Shown here: piece by piece, positions 32,384 to 41,393 of the stretch
How positions within the stretch are numbered: position 1 is the stretch's first letter
Layout: every line of letters starts with the position of its first letter
Origin: Burkholderiales bacterium
Lineage (GTDB): Bacteria; Pseudomonadota; Gammaproteobacteria; Burkholderiales; Burkholderiaceae_B
Assembly: GCA_021300475.1 (NCBI GenBank)
Contig: JAJTDO010000004.1
Location: forward strand, 1 to 47,796
Length of the DNA: 47,796 nt
Reading direction: 5' to 3'
Made by a program: the position numbers and the translations under genes
The notes under the pieces: generated by a model
What the model saw: only the letters and a program-made list of their open reading frames with translations
The model's database searches: none
Told to the model about the DNA's origin: nothing

Positions 32384-35300
32384 ATGTTGGAGTCTATTGT
32401 CCGTTTTGCGTTGTCGCAACGCTTGGTCGTGCTTGTCATTTCTCTGGCCCTCGTGGGTTTTGGTCTGGACGCCGCCAGAAAATTGTCTGTGGATGCGTTT
32501 CCAGACGTAACCACCGTGCAGGTGCAGATCGCAACCGAAGCCCCTGGACGCTCGCCGGAGGAAATTGAACGGTTCGTCACGGTGCCTCTGGAAATTGCCA
32601 TGACCGGTTTGCCGGGTCTGACAGACATGCGTTCTTTGAACAAGAGTGGTTTGTCCATCATTACCTTGGTGTTCACCGATGCCACCAATGTGTTTTTCGC
32701 ACGTCAGTTGGTGACCGAGCGGCTCATTGAGGTGGGCAGCAAGATGCCGACTGGCATTACGCCAGTGCTGGGCCCTGTTTCCTCAGGTTTGGGTGAGGTC
32801 TATCAATACACACTTGAACACCCCGACGATGGAAAACGCGCCTTGAGCGTGGAAGAGCTGACAGAGCGCCGCATTGTGCAGGACTGGGTGGTTCGCCCCT
32901 TACTGCGTTCCATTCCGGGTGTTGCTGAAATCAACTCCCAGGGCGGATATGTCAAACAGTACCAAGTGTTGGTGAACCCGGACAGATTGCGTGGCTACGA
33001 CATCACCTTGCAACAGGTGTATGAAGCCATTTCCAGCAACAATGCCAACGCGGGCGGCGGTATTTTGCCTTTGCAGGCAGAGCAGTACACGGTGCGCGGT
33101 GTGGGTCTGATTAGAACCATAGACGACATTGGCAATATTATTTTGAAGGAAAGCAAGGGCTTGCCTGTGTTTATCCGTGATGTGGCCGAGGTGACATTAG
33201 GTTCTGAGGTACGTCAGGGTGCCATTATCAAAGGCGGCTACACGGAAGCGGCCAGTGGCATTGTCATGATGATGCGGGGCGGCAACGCCAAGGAAATTGT
33301 CACCCGTGTAAAAGCACGTGTCCAAGAGATCAACGATAAGGCCATGTTGCCCGGTGGCTTGAAAATTGTGCCTTACTACGACCGTACAGACCTGGTCGAT
33401 TCTGCATTGCTCACAGTGGCCAAAGTGCTGGCTGAAGGCATTGTGCTGGTGGTCATTATTCTGTTCGTGTTTCTCGGTGACGTCCGGTCTAGCCTAATTG
33501 TGGTGGCCACCATTATTTTAACGCCACTGATCACGTTCATGGTGATGAACCAACAGGGTATTTCTGCCAATTTAATGTCCTTGGGAGGTTTGGCCATTGC
33601 CATTGGCTTAATGGTGGATGGTACCGTTGTAGTGGTTGAAAACGTGTTTCACCATTTGGGTCATGCAGAAAATGAGAAGCGCTCGCGCCTGCGGACCATT
33701 TTATCTGCCACTGCGGAAGTCGGCGTTCCGGTTATTTTCGGGATCAGCGTCATTATTTTGGTGTTCTTGCCATTGATGACCCTGGAAGGCATGGAAGGCA
33801 AGCTGTTTTCGCCCTTGGCTTTCACCATTGCAATTGCCCTGGCGGTGTCTCTGGTGATTTCCTTGGTGCTCTCGCCTGTGTTGTGCTCTTATATTTTGAA
33901 GGGCGGTGCAGACAAAGACACGCCCCCCATCGCTTTCATGAAAAAGCACTACACGCGCCTGCTGAATCTGTCGCTGAAGTTTCCAAAGCGGACTTTGATG
34001 TTGTCCATTTTGCTGCTGCTGTTTTCGTTGTCCCTGTTTCCGTTCTTGGGTACTTCTTTCATCCCCACGCTCAAAGAGGGGGCGCTGACGCCGCAGATTC
34101 TTCGTGTGCCTTCCATCTCTCTGGATGAATCCATCAAAATGGAAATGGAGGCCATGCGGTTGGTGTCAGAGGTGCCGGGCGTAAAAATGGTGGTGTCCAA
34201 GCTGGGTCGTGGCGAGTCGCCGGCAGACCCATCCGGCCCCAACGAGTCAAGCCCGATTGTGTTGCTCGACCGCGATTCCGGCCGCACACAAGACCAGGTA
34301 GATGCAGACATTCGTCAGCGTCTGGCTGTGTTGCCCGGTGTTCAGATTGTGCTGTCTCAGCCCATTGCAGAACGGGTGGATGAGATGATGACTGGTGTTC
34401 GTTCCCAACTTGCCATCAAGATTTTCGGTGATGACTTGCCGGAATTAAAGCGCTTGTCTGAAAGTATTGCGAAGTTGCTCAAAGACGTGCCTGGAGCGCG
34501 TGACATCCGGGTGGAACGTTTGTCCGGCCAGCAAGTGCTGACCATTGAAATCGACCGTCAGGCCATTGCACGTTTTGGTTTGAATGTGGCGGATGTCAAT
34601 AACCTGATTGAAACCGCTGTCGGTGGCCGGGAAGTCAGTTCTGTGTATGAAGGGGAGCGGAAGTTCGCCATCACCTTGCGCTACCCTGAAAATTACCGGG
34701 GTGACGTGGAGTCCATCCGCCGCTTGAATTTGCGTTCGGCCGGTGGTGCCTTGGTACCGCTGGACAGTGTGGCTTCGGTCAGGGTGCTGGACGGCCCGGC
34801 GCAGGTCTCGCGTGAAATGGGCAAGCGCCGCGTGGTGGTGGGTGCCAACGTGGAAGGGCGTGATCTCGGTGGTTTCGTTCAGGAGGTTCAAACGCTGGTG
34901 GCACAAAATGTGCCCTTGCCGGAAGGTTACCGTTTGGTGTGGGGCGGTCAGTTTGAAAATCTGGAACGCGCCATGTCCACGCTCACGGTGATTGTTCCCA
35001 TCACCATTGCTGCGATTTTCTTCTTGCTGTTCATGCTGTTCCAGTCGGTCAAGTTGGCGGGTCTGATTATTCTGGTGTTGCCGTTTGCCTCTGTAGGTGG
35101 CCTGATTGCCTTGTTTGTCACCGGCGAGTATTTGTCTGTCCCCGCATCGGTGGGTTTCATTGCGCTCTGGGGTATAGCAGTATTGAACGGCGTGGTGTTG
35201 GTGTCCTACATCAAACGTTTGCGGGAAGAGGGCTTGGATTTGTCTGATGCGGTGCGTCAAGGTTGTGCGCAGCGTTTCAGACCCGTGCTGATGACGGCCA

Positions 35301-35473
35301 CTGTGGCGATGTTGGGTCTTGTGCCATTCCTGATTGCGACCGGCCCCGGCTCTGAGGTTCAACGCCCGCTGGCCATCGTGGTGATCGGTGGTTTGATTTC
35401 CTCAACTTTGCTGACTTTGGTGGTTTTGCCTGCTTTGTATCGCTGGTTCGATGACAAATCGCTGACCGCTTGA
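32384..35473 (+). CDS. CzcA/CusA-family heavy-metal RND efflux pump
   Basis: A 1029-residue inner-membrane transporter with 12 predicted helices and two large periplasmic loops. The start, IVRFALSQRLVVLVISLALV, and VDAFPDVTTVQVQIATEAPG are standard for the heavy-metal-efflux group. In helix 4 the segment GGLAIAIGLMVDGTVVVVEN keeps the second Asp and Glu needed for proton coupling. The first Asp of the CzcA 'DFG' form is replaced by Ala. That departs from the classic Co/Zn/Cd signature, so the metal cannot be assigned. No run of Met residues typical of CusA stands out. It sits 3 nt after the adaptor. Confidence 0.9.
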   Translation: MLESIVRFALSQRLVVLVISLALVGFGLDAARKLSVDAFPDVTTVQVQIATEAPGRSPEEIERFVTVPLEIAMTGLPGLTDMRSLNKSGLSIITLVFTDATNVFFARQLVTERLIEVGSKMPTGITPVLGPVSSGLGEVYQYTLEHPDDGKRALSVEELTERRIVQDWVVRPLLRSIPGVAEINSQGGYVKQYQVLVNPDRLRGYDITLQQVYEAISSNNANAGGGILPLQAEQYTVRGVGLIRTIDDIGNIILKESKGLPVFIRDVAEVTLGSEVRQGAIIKGGYTEAASGIVMMMRGGNAKEIVTRVKARVQEINDKAMLPGGLKIVPYYDRTDLVDSALLTVAKVLAEGIVLVVIILFVFLGDVRSSLIVVATIILTPLITFMVMNQQGISANLMSLGGLAIAIGLMVDGTVVVVENVFHHLGHAENEKRSRLRTILSATAEVGVPVIFGISVIILVFLPLMTLEGMEGKLFSPLAFTIAIALAVSLVISLVLSPVLCSYILKGGADKDTPPIAFMKKHYTRLLNLSLKFPKRTLMLSILLLLFSLSLFPFLGTSFIPTLKEGALTPQILRVPSISLDESIKMEMEAMRLVSEVPGVKMVVSKLGRGESPADPSGPNESSPIVLLDRDSGRTQDQVDADIRQRLAVLPGVQIVLSQPIAERVDEMMTGVRSQLAIKIFGDDLPELKRLSESIAKLLKDVPGARDIRVERLSGQQVLTIEIDRQAIARFGLNVADVNNLIETAVGGREVSSVYEGERKFAITLRYPENYRGDVESIRRLNLRSAGGALVPLDSVASVRVLDGPAQVSREMGKRRVVVGANVEGRDLGGFVQEVQTLVAQNVPLPEGYRLVWGGQFENLERAMSTLTVIVPITIAAIFFLLFMLFQSVKLAGLIILVLPFASVGGLIALFVTGEYLSVPASVGFIALWGIAVLNGVVLVSYIKRLREEGLDLSDAVRQGCAQRFRPVLMTATVAMLGLVPFLIATGPGSEVQRPLAIVVIGGLISSTLLTLVVLPALYRWFDDKSLTA

Positions 35474-35488
35474 ACATAGAAAGAGAAC

Positions 35489-35830
35489 ATGAAAGAAGTG
35501 CGCGCCATCATACGGCCTCAAAGATTGGCAAAAGTTCGCGATGCCTTGCGAGACATCCCGAACTTTCCTGGTGTCACCATGTTTCGTGCGGAGGGCTTCA
35601 CCGCCCCCGCCAGTGCAGGTCCCAGATCCGTTGCGGAGGAATTGACGGATTTTGTACCCAAACTGGTGGTTTCGGTGCTGTGCTCCGACGACATGGTTGA
35701 AGTCATTGAAAAAGCCATTATTGACAATGCAACCACAGGTCAGTTTGGCGATGGCCTGGTCTGGATTCTGCCTGTTCAGCATGTAAAACGCGTACGCAAC
35801 GGTACGCAAATGGACCTTGACGACGAATAG
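35489..35830 (+). CDS. PII-like signalling protein linked to the RND pump
   Basis: A 113-residue protein starting KEVRAIIRPQRLAKVRDALR, as in GlnB. The later DNATTGQFGDGLVWILPVQH matches the conserved PII C-loop 'TG..GDG.IFV'. The T-loop is different (FTAPASAGPRSVAEELTDFV) and lacks the uridylylated Tyr of GlnB. PII-like proteins are known to be encoded next to heavy-metal RND pumps, where they may sense a nucleotide or metal. It is 15 nt downstream of czcA. A role in pump control is inferred. Confidence 0.78.
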   Translation: MKEVRAIIRPQRLAKVRDALRDIPNFPGVTMFRAEGFTAPASAGPRSVAEELTDFVPKLVVSVLCSDDMVEVIEKAIIDNATTGQFGDGLVWILPVQHVKRVRNGTQMDLDDE

Positions 35831-35864
35831 CCAACAAGCTGCGCGGGCCTTGCTGTTTCGTTTT

Positions 35865-37238
35865 TTAAAAAAGCGTTTTCAGCAACAAGCCCGCCAGCGC
35901 AGACACAGCAATTACTTCAACCACGCTGCGCTTGAACCGTATTAAAGCAAGCAAGGCGCTTAAGGCAATCAAGGCGGAAACCCATTGGAATTCGCCTGCT
36001 GTGCCTTGCGGCCACAGGCTGTGGAACCCGAAAAACAAGGCCAAATTCAAAATAACCCCCACCACTGCAGCAGTGATGGCGGTCAGCGGGGCGGTCAATC
36101 CGATTTTATTGTGTGTGGTTTCAATGAACGGGCCACCCAAAAAAATAAAAATAAACGAAGGCAAAAACGTAAACCAGGTAACAATCACTGCACCCGCCAC
36201 GCCAGCCATGAACAGGTGTTCCGGGCCGAAGACCTCCTTCAGGTAAGCCCCCACAAAACCCACGTAGGCCACCACCATAATGAGCGGTCCGGGTGTGGTT
36301 TCCCCCAGCGCCAGTCCATCCATCATTTGCAGGGGGCTAAGCCAGCCAAAATATTCAACCGCTGCGTCGTACACATACGGCAGCACAGCGTAGGCACCCC
36401 CGAAGGTCAGCAGTGCCGCTTTTGTAAAAAACCACCCCATTTGCGTCAGGGTATTGCTCCAACCCAAGCCGGCAGTCATTAGCAACATGGGTATTGCCCA
36501 AAGCACTAAACCGACCACCAGTACCTTGAAAAAGCGGGACCAACTGAAGAGCGCGTGCGCCGGTGTGGGTGTGCTGTCGTTGATAAAGGCCAGGCCGCCG
36601 GTGCTTGAAGATGCTGCATGCCCCGTTGTTGCAGAAATTTGAGCGGGACGCACATAACCTACGATGACGCCTGCAAATGCTGCACCCGCCACAATGACTG
36701 GAAACGGCATGTTCAGCACGGCGCTGCCCAGAAAAGACAAACCGGCCGCCCCCCACAACCAAGGGTGTTTTAATGCGCGGGAGCCCATGCGGTGCGCCGC
36801 TTGAAACACAATGGCCGTGACTGCCGGCTTAATACCGTAAAACAGCGCCGCCACCCATGGCAGGTTGCCAAAAGCCACATACCCCCAGGACAAACCGATG
36901 AGCAGCAGCAAAGAGGGCAGTACAAACAGCGCTCCGGCGGCAATGCCGCCCCAAGTGCCGTGCATCAGCCAGCCGAGGTAGGTTGCCAACTGCTGCGCTT
37001 CCGGGCCGGGCAACACCATGCAGTAGTTCAGCGCATGTAAAAAACGCCGCTCGGACAGCCAGCGTCTTTTATCGACCAAAGCCTGGTGCATGATGGCAAT
37101 TTGCCCTGCCGGTCCGCCAAAGCTGATGAAGCCGAGTTTCAGCCAGAACAAAAGCGCTTCCCGAAAACTGACGGATTGCGGTGCTGTGTTGGTGCCATCG
37201 GTATTTAAAACTGTGCGGGTTGGATTTTCAGGGTTCAT
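35865..37238 (-). CDS. chrA: ChrA, chromate transporter
   Basis: A 457-residue inner-membrane protein from ATG 37238; a TTG at 37265 is the alternative. It is a full-length two-domain CHR protein. The first half has SFGGPAGQIAIMHQALVDK and MVLPGPEAQQLATYLG; the second half has TFGGAYAVLPYVYDAAVEYF and GLALGETTPGPLIMVVAYVG. About 11-13 membrane segments are predicted, with a soluble linker (about 210-230). It exports chromate. It is convergent with the PII-like gene. No chrB or chrC is seen. Confidence 0.93.
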   Translation of the reverse strand: MNPENPTRTVLNTDGTNTAPQSVSFREALLFWLKLGFISFGGPAGQIAIMHQALVDKRRWLSERRFLHALNYCMVLPGPEAQQLATYLGWLMHGTWGGIAAGALFVLPSLLLLIGLSWGYVAFGNLPWVAALFYGIKPAVTAIVFQAAHRMGSRALKHPWLWGAAGLSFLGSAVLNMPFPVIVAGAAFAGVIVGYVRPAQISATTGHAASSSTGGLAFINDSTPTPAHALFSWSRFFKVLVVGLVLWAIPMLLMTAGLGWSNTLTQMGWFFTKAALLTFGGAYAVLPYVYDAAVEYFGWLSPLQMMDGLALGETTPGPLIMVVAYVGFVGAYLKEVFGPEHLFMAGVAGAVIVTWFTFLPSFIFIFLGGPFIETTHNKIGLTAPLTAITAAVVGVILNLALFFGFHSLWPQGTAGEFQWVSALIALSALLALIRFKRSVVEVIAVSALAGLLLKTLF

Positions 37239-37322
37239 ATCAAATAAAAACAAAAGCGTTTGCAAACGTGACGCGGACAGTAACAGAAAAGCAAACCTCT
37301 TTGGAAAGCATCCTCTATTGAC

Positions 37323-37357
37323 ATTTGATGTTGTATGTCGTCAAATGACGTCAAACG
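37323..37357. promoter_or_regulatory. Motif copy A of the TetR-linked cluster
   Basis: ATTTGATGTTGTATGTCG starts a motif ending TCAAATGACGTCAAACG. It contains CATTTGA...TCAAATG arms and the palindrome TGACGTCA. It is 40 nt upstream of the aldehyde dehydrogenase gene. Related copies lie at 41336 and 44463. Confidence 0.6.
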
Positions 37358-37396
37358 TAGTCAGATATTTAAACTCAAAAATCAAAGGGGAACAAA

Positions 37397-38989
37397 ATGG
37401 GGAACATGAATTTCAACATCGGGGCAGACGCTTGCGTCGCCATCAATCCAGCCAACGGCGAGATGATCGGCTCCATTCCTAAAACCCCGTTGGAAGCCAT
37501 TCCTGCGATTTTTGAACAAGCACGCAAAGCCCAGTTGATTTGGGGTTCGAAGTCCTACAGCGAGCGTGCTGTGCATATCCGCAAAATGCGTGAATATATT
37601 ATTGCCAACGCAGACCACATTGCAGAAGTGGTGAGTTTGAGCAGCGGTAAAACCCGCATTGATGCCCTCGCCACAGAAGTGCTGCCCTGCACGCTGGCTT
37701 GTAACTGGTATGGCAGCAACGCTGCGCGCGTGTTGCGCAGCGAACGCCGGGAAGCCTCCAGCATTTTGTGGATAGGCAAACGTTCTGCCATTGAACATGA
37801 ACCCTTGGGTGTGGTGGGCATTGTCAGCCCCTGGAATTACCCTTTGTCCATTCCGTTTGGTGAAATTGTCATGGGTCTGATGGCCGGCAATGCAATTTTG
37901 TTGAAAGTGGCTGCGGTAACGCCGATGGTGGGTTTGGCCATTGAAGAAATTGTGGCGGCGGGCGAATTGCCTGAAGGCCTGTTCCACCACATTGTGGGCA
38001 GTGGCGCAGACGTGACCACTGCGTTTTTCAACCATAAAATCGACAAAGTGTTTTTCACCGGTTCTGTGAGCGCAGGCAAAGATTTGATGGCGCAAGCCTC
38101 CCAAACCTTGACGCCGCTTTCACTGGAGCTCGGTGGGAAAGACCCCATGGTGATTCTGGAAGATGCAGACCTGGAACGCGCGGCCAATGGCGCCATGTGG
38201 GCAGGTTTGCAGAATTCCGGCCAGTCGTGTGCCGGCATTGAGCGCGTGTACGTACACGAGTCAGTGTATGAGCAGTTCATTGAAATTTTAAGTCGCAAAA
38301 CCCGTGCGTTGCGCCAAGGCGTGCCGGATGCAGACATCTCCGTGGACATTGGCTCCATGACCACACGCAAGCAACAGCGGTTGGTGGAAAAACAGGTGAA
38401 CGAGGCGCTGGAGGGCGGCGCAAAAATTGTGGCTCAAGCGCAATGCGATGCACATCCAGACGGCTTTTTCTTTCCCGCCACCGTGATGACGAATGTGGAC
38501 CACTCCATGAGCCTGATGCGCGACGAAACCTTCGGCCCGGTGCTGCCGGTCATGAAGTTCCGCACTGAAGATGAGGCTGTGGCCTTGGCCAACGATTGCA
38601 CCATGGCTTTGTCCGCATCGGTCTGGTCCAAAGACACCGCAAGGGCAAAGGCACTTGCACGCCGCATCCGTGGTGGTGTTGTGGCCATTAATGACCATTT
38701 GTACACGCACGGCATGTCTGACCTGCCATGGGGCGGTCCGGGCGAGTCCGGCATTGGTCGCACCCACGGACCTGAAGGTTTGTTTGAAATGACAAGACCC
38801 AAAGCCATCAACTGGGATTTGCTGCGCGCCAAAAACAACCTGTGGTGGTACCCCCAGGACAAAGAAACCTACAACACCCTCAAGGTGGCACTGCGTTTGG
38901 GTTCGCCCCGCAGTCCATTGGAGTTTGTGGTGTCTTTGATCCGTGTGCTTCCAGTGATGATCAAGCGCATGTATTTCAGCAAGGGCTGA
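37397..38989 (+). CDS. NAD(P)-dependent aldehyde dehydrogenase
   Basis: A 530-residue ALDH superfamily member. The NAD-binding loop is FFTGSVSAGKDL, the general-base Glu is in LSLELGGKDPMVI and the catalytic Cys in NSGQSCAGIERVYV. A roughly 40-residue C-terminal extension (LRLGSPRSPLEFVVSLIRV...) is hydrophobic and could associate with membrane, as in fatty aldehyde dehydrogenases. RBS AGGGGA is 6 nt from ATG 37397. It lies downstream of motif copy A and its 3' end overlaps the convergent acyltransferase by 14 nt. Substrate is probably a hydrophobic aldehyde. Confidence 0.88.
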   Translation: MGNMNFNIGADACVAINPANGEMIGSIPKTPLEAIPAIFEQARKAQLIWGSKSYSERAVHIRKMREYIIANADHIAEVVSLSSGKTRIDALATEVLPCTLACNWYGSNAARVLRSERREASSILWIGKRSAIEHEPLGVVGIVSPWNYPLSIPFGEIVMGLMAGNAILLKVAAVTPMVGLAIEEIVAAGELPEGLFHHIVGSGADVTTAFFNHKIDKVFFTGSVSAGKDLMAQASQTLTPLSLELGGKDPMVILEDADLERAANGAMWAGLQNSGQSCAGIERVYVHESVYEQFIEILSRKTRALRQGVPDADISVDIGSMTTRKQQRLVEKQVNEALEGGAKIVAQAQCDAHPDGFFFPATVMTNVDHSMSLMRDETFGPVLPVMKFRTEDEAVALANDCTMALSASVWSKDTARAKALARRIRGGVVAINDHLYTHGMSDLPWGGPGESGIGRTHGPEGLFEMTRPKAINWDLLRAKNNLWWYPQDKETYNTLKVALRLGSPRSPLEFVVSLIRVLPVMIKRMYFSKG

Positions 38990-40292
38990 TCAGGTTTGCC
39001 TTTAGCATTTCAGAAAATCGCTTGATGGCTTTTGCGTCAAACTGCGATTTTCTGTAGCGCAAACCGATCATCAGTTGATCGTCGACGTACGCTATCCCTG
39101 CAGACAAACTGCAGGGCATGGGCGCCGGCGGGGTGAAATGTAGCGCAGTGACTTGACCAGCGTCACCCATGGAGGGCAAGCGGTTGAGCTTTCCCAAATT
39201 GGAAATCCATGTGGTTTCCATCAAAGACTTTCCAAACAGCGGAAACAGCTCTTTGAGTTGCGCTTTCAAGAACGCCGGCAAGAATTTCGGAACATCCAGC
39301 AAATCAATCAGGGTGCCTGCGGTGCCTGCTTCCTTGAATGCCGTGGTCTGCTCGCAGACTTTCTGCGTGGCGTGGGCCAGCGTGGTTTGGTCCGCCGTAT
39401 TCAGTGACACCGACACATAAGACGTGTAGTTGCCCACAATTTCATGCCACCACGCCTGTGGTCGCAAATTGACCGGCATCAGCATGGCAATGCGGCCTGC
39501 CGGCTGCGCTTGCTCATCGTTCCACTGCCTGATGGTGAGCGCCACGGCGGCCAGCATCAGGTCATTGGCGGTGGCGGGTTTTGTTCGCTTTGACAAAAAC
39601 AGCTCGCTGTCTGTCTTGCTCAACGCCATCAGTTCAACCCCATAACCAGGGCGCTTGTTGCCGTCCCCTGGCGCCACACCTTGCGGCGCGACTCTTGCTG
39701 GCGGCACTGCACTTTTGCCCAGATGCCCCACCAGGTTTTTTGCTCTTTCCAGCAGTTGCGCCATGCTTTTTGAACCGGCCAGGGCGAGAAGGTCGCGAAC
39801 ATCCAAGGGGTTGATGTCTGGCAGTGGGTCGGGTTGATCGGCGTAGATATTGACAATTGATTGTAGAAGACGGAAGGCTGACAAACCATCGGCCAGGGTG
39901 TGTGGCAAATTAAGCATCACGTAATCGCCCTGCGCGTGATGCACCAGATACACCATGAAGCAGGGCGCCAGCGTGAGGGGTACCTGAAGGCTTACGAAGC
40001 GGTTGCGGATCGAAATGACGTCTTCGTCGCTTTTTGCATCCAGCACTGTCAGTGGCAAGTGGTCCAGCTCAGTTGGAAATTCCCAGAGGTATTCTGTGGC
40101 GGAACCTTCAAAATATTGACTGCGAGCTCTTGCCAGAGGATGTCGGGCAATTGCAGCCCGCAAGGCGTAACTTAAACGGCGGGTACTGATGTGGCCGCTG
40201 ACCCGGATCTCCAAATGAATGCTCCAGGTCTCTGGGCGTCTGTCGATGTTTAAAAATGTGGCGTCTAAATGGTTGAACCGTGTGGTCAGCAT
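38976..40292 (-). CDS. WS/DGAT-like O-acyltransferase
   Basis: About 438 residues from ATG 40292, with GGAGA 7 nt upstream. The N-terminus has the condensation-type start FNHLDATFLNIDRRPETWSIH. The catalytic motif reads NLPHTLADGLSAFR; the usual HHxxxDG of wax ester synthases and diacylglycerol acyltransferases has Pro in the first His position, while the second His and the Asp-Gly remain. The C-terminal part contains WISNLGKLNRLPSMGDAG and TALHFTPPAPMPCSLSAGI. It would transfer an acyl chain to an alcohol. It follows the hydrolase gene after a 96-nt gap on the same strand. Confidence 0.72.
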   Translation of the reverse strand: MLTTRFNHLDATFLNIDRRPETWSIHLEIRVSGHISTRRLSYALRAAIARHPLARARSQYFEGSATEYLWEFPTELDHLPLTVLDAKSDEDVISIRNRFVSLQVPLTLAPCFMVYLVHHAQGDYVMLNLPHTLADGLSAFRLLQSIVNIYADQPDPLPDINPLDVRDLLALAGSKSMAQLLERAKNLVGHLGKSAVPPARVAPQGVAPGDGNKRPGYGVELMALSKTDSELFLSKRTKPATANDLMLAAVALTIRQWNDEQAQPAGRIAMLMPVNLRPQAWWHEIVGNYTSYVSVSLNTADQTTLAHATQKVCEQTTAFKEAGTAGTLIDLLDVPKFLPAFLKAQLKELFPLFGKSLMETTWISNLGKLNRLPSMGDAGQVTALHFTPPAPMPCSLSAGIAYVDDQLMIGLRYRKSQFDAKAIKRFSEMLKANLISPC

Positions 40293-40388
40293 CTGCAATC
40301 TCCGTTGTTAAGGTTCGAAGCGCTGAACTCACAGCCCTTCGACCTAGTCTATTTTTCTGCAGATTTTAGAGCCGACCCGTTTAACTTG

Positions 40389-41324
40389 TCACTGGTTCTT
40401 TTTCAGAAATTCACTCACCACGGCAGCTGATTTTTCTGGTGCCTCAACCATGGGCATGTGACCGAGTTCCTCGAAAACAACCACCTCCGCCTGTGGCACG
40501 CCAGCTTTCCAGACCGGTACGGCGCTTACATCCAGAAGCGCATCTTTTTTGCCCCAGACCAGCATGAAGGGCGTTTTAATGTCTGCCAGACGGTCGTCAA
40601 GAAAGTCTTTGTTGTGAAAAGCCTTGTGAATTTGGGCGAGTTCTTCACGCCGTTGAATGTAGCCCTGCGCCATGGCGGCCATGACCATGTCTGGCAACCA
40701 CGGTGGCTGCGCCATGGTGATGGCGTAGAAGCTGTCAAATTCTGCACGGTTCTTGACCAGGAACGGGTTGTTGCCCGAGTCAATCTGTTTTATCGCCTCG
40801 CTTGGGGTGGGGGATTGCACGCCTGCGGGGTCAATGGCGACCACCTTGATGATTCGCTCTGGCACATTTGCCCCCAATGTGGCTGCAATAAAGCCGCCCA
40901 TGGAATTGCCAACAACGTTGGCCTTTTTGATGTTGAGTGCGTCCATCAGACCGATAACGCGCTGCGCCTGACTGGGTGCGTCATAAGCCCAGTCGGGTTT
41001 GAAACCGGTTTCGCCGTGGCCTGCCATGTCGGGGATAACCACAAAGTAGTCGTTTACAAACGCCTTGGCAAAACGCGGCCAGACATCTTTGTCTGCACTG
41101 TAGCCATGCAGCATGATGATGGCGGGCTTGGAGGCATCGCCACCCACATAAGCCACCGTGGGTATGCCATTGACGTCAATGGTTCGTTTTTCCAGGCCGT
41201 AGAGTTTGGCTTCAACTGCGGTGGCAGTTTCAAAAACTGTTTTACCAACAGTGGCATTGCCTGAGATACCCCAGACCGCGGTGCCTACGAGCAATGCGCC
41301 CAAGGTGAATTTGAAAGATTTCAT
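40389..41324 (-). CDS. Exported alpha/beta hydrolase
   Basis: A 311-residue protein from ATG 41324, supported by GGAGAGA 6 nt upstream. A longer frame runs over the promoter and is rejected. An N-terminal hydrophobic segment (FTLGALLVGTAVWGISGNA) is a signal peptide or anchor. The catalytic residues are in VVGNSMGGFIAATLG (Ser), WGKKDALLDV (Asp) and ELGHMPMVEAP (His), with IIMLHGYSADKDVW at the oxyanion hole. It may hydrolyse the ester made by the flavin monooxygenase of this cluster. Motif copy B lies just upstream. Confidence 0.85.
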   Translation of the reverse strand: MKSFKFTLGALLVGTAVWGISGNATVGKTVFETATAVEAKLYGLEKRTIDVNGIPTVAYVGGDASKPAIIMLHGYSADKDVWPRFAKAFVNDYFVVIPDMAGHGETGFKPDWAYDAPSQAQRVIGLMDALNIKKANVVGNSMGGFIAATLGANVPERIIKVVAIDPAGVQSPTPSEAIKQIDSGNNPFLVKNRAEFDSFYAITMAQPPWLPDMVMAAMAQGYIQRREELAQIHKAFHNKDFLDDRLADIKTPFMLVWGKKDALLDVSAVPVWKAGVPQAEVVVFEELGHMPMVEAPEKSAAVVSEFLKKNQ

Positions 41325-41335
41325 TGTGTCTCTCC

Positions 41336-41370
41336 ATCTGATGTTGTTTGTCATCACTTTACATCTGACG
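41336..41370. promoter_or_regulatory. Motif copy B between the hydrolase and TetR genes
   Basis: ATCTGATGTTGTTTGTCATC followed by ACTTTACATCTGACG. It lies in the 69-nt divergent region, 11 nt from the hydrolase start and 23 nt from the TetR start, and could repress both. Confidence 0.68.
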
Positions 41371-41393
41371 AAGAATAATGTCAAATATAAGTT

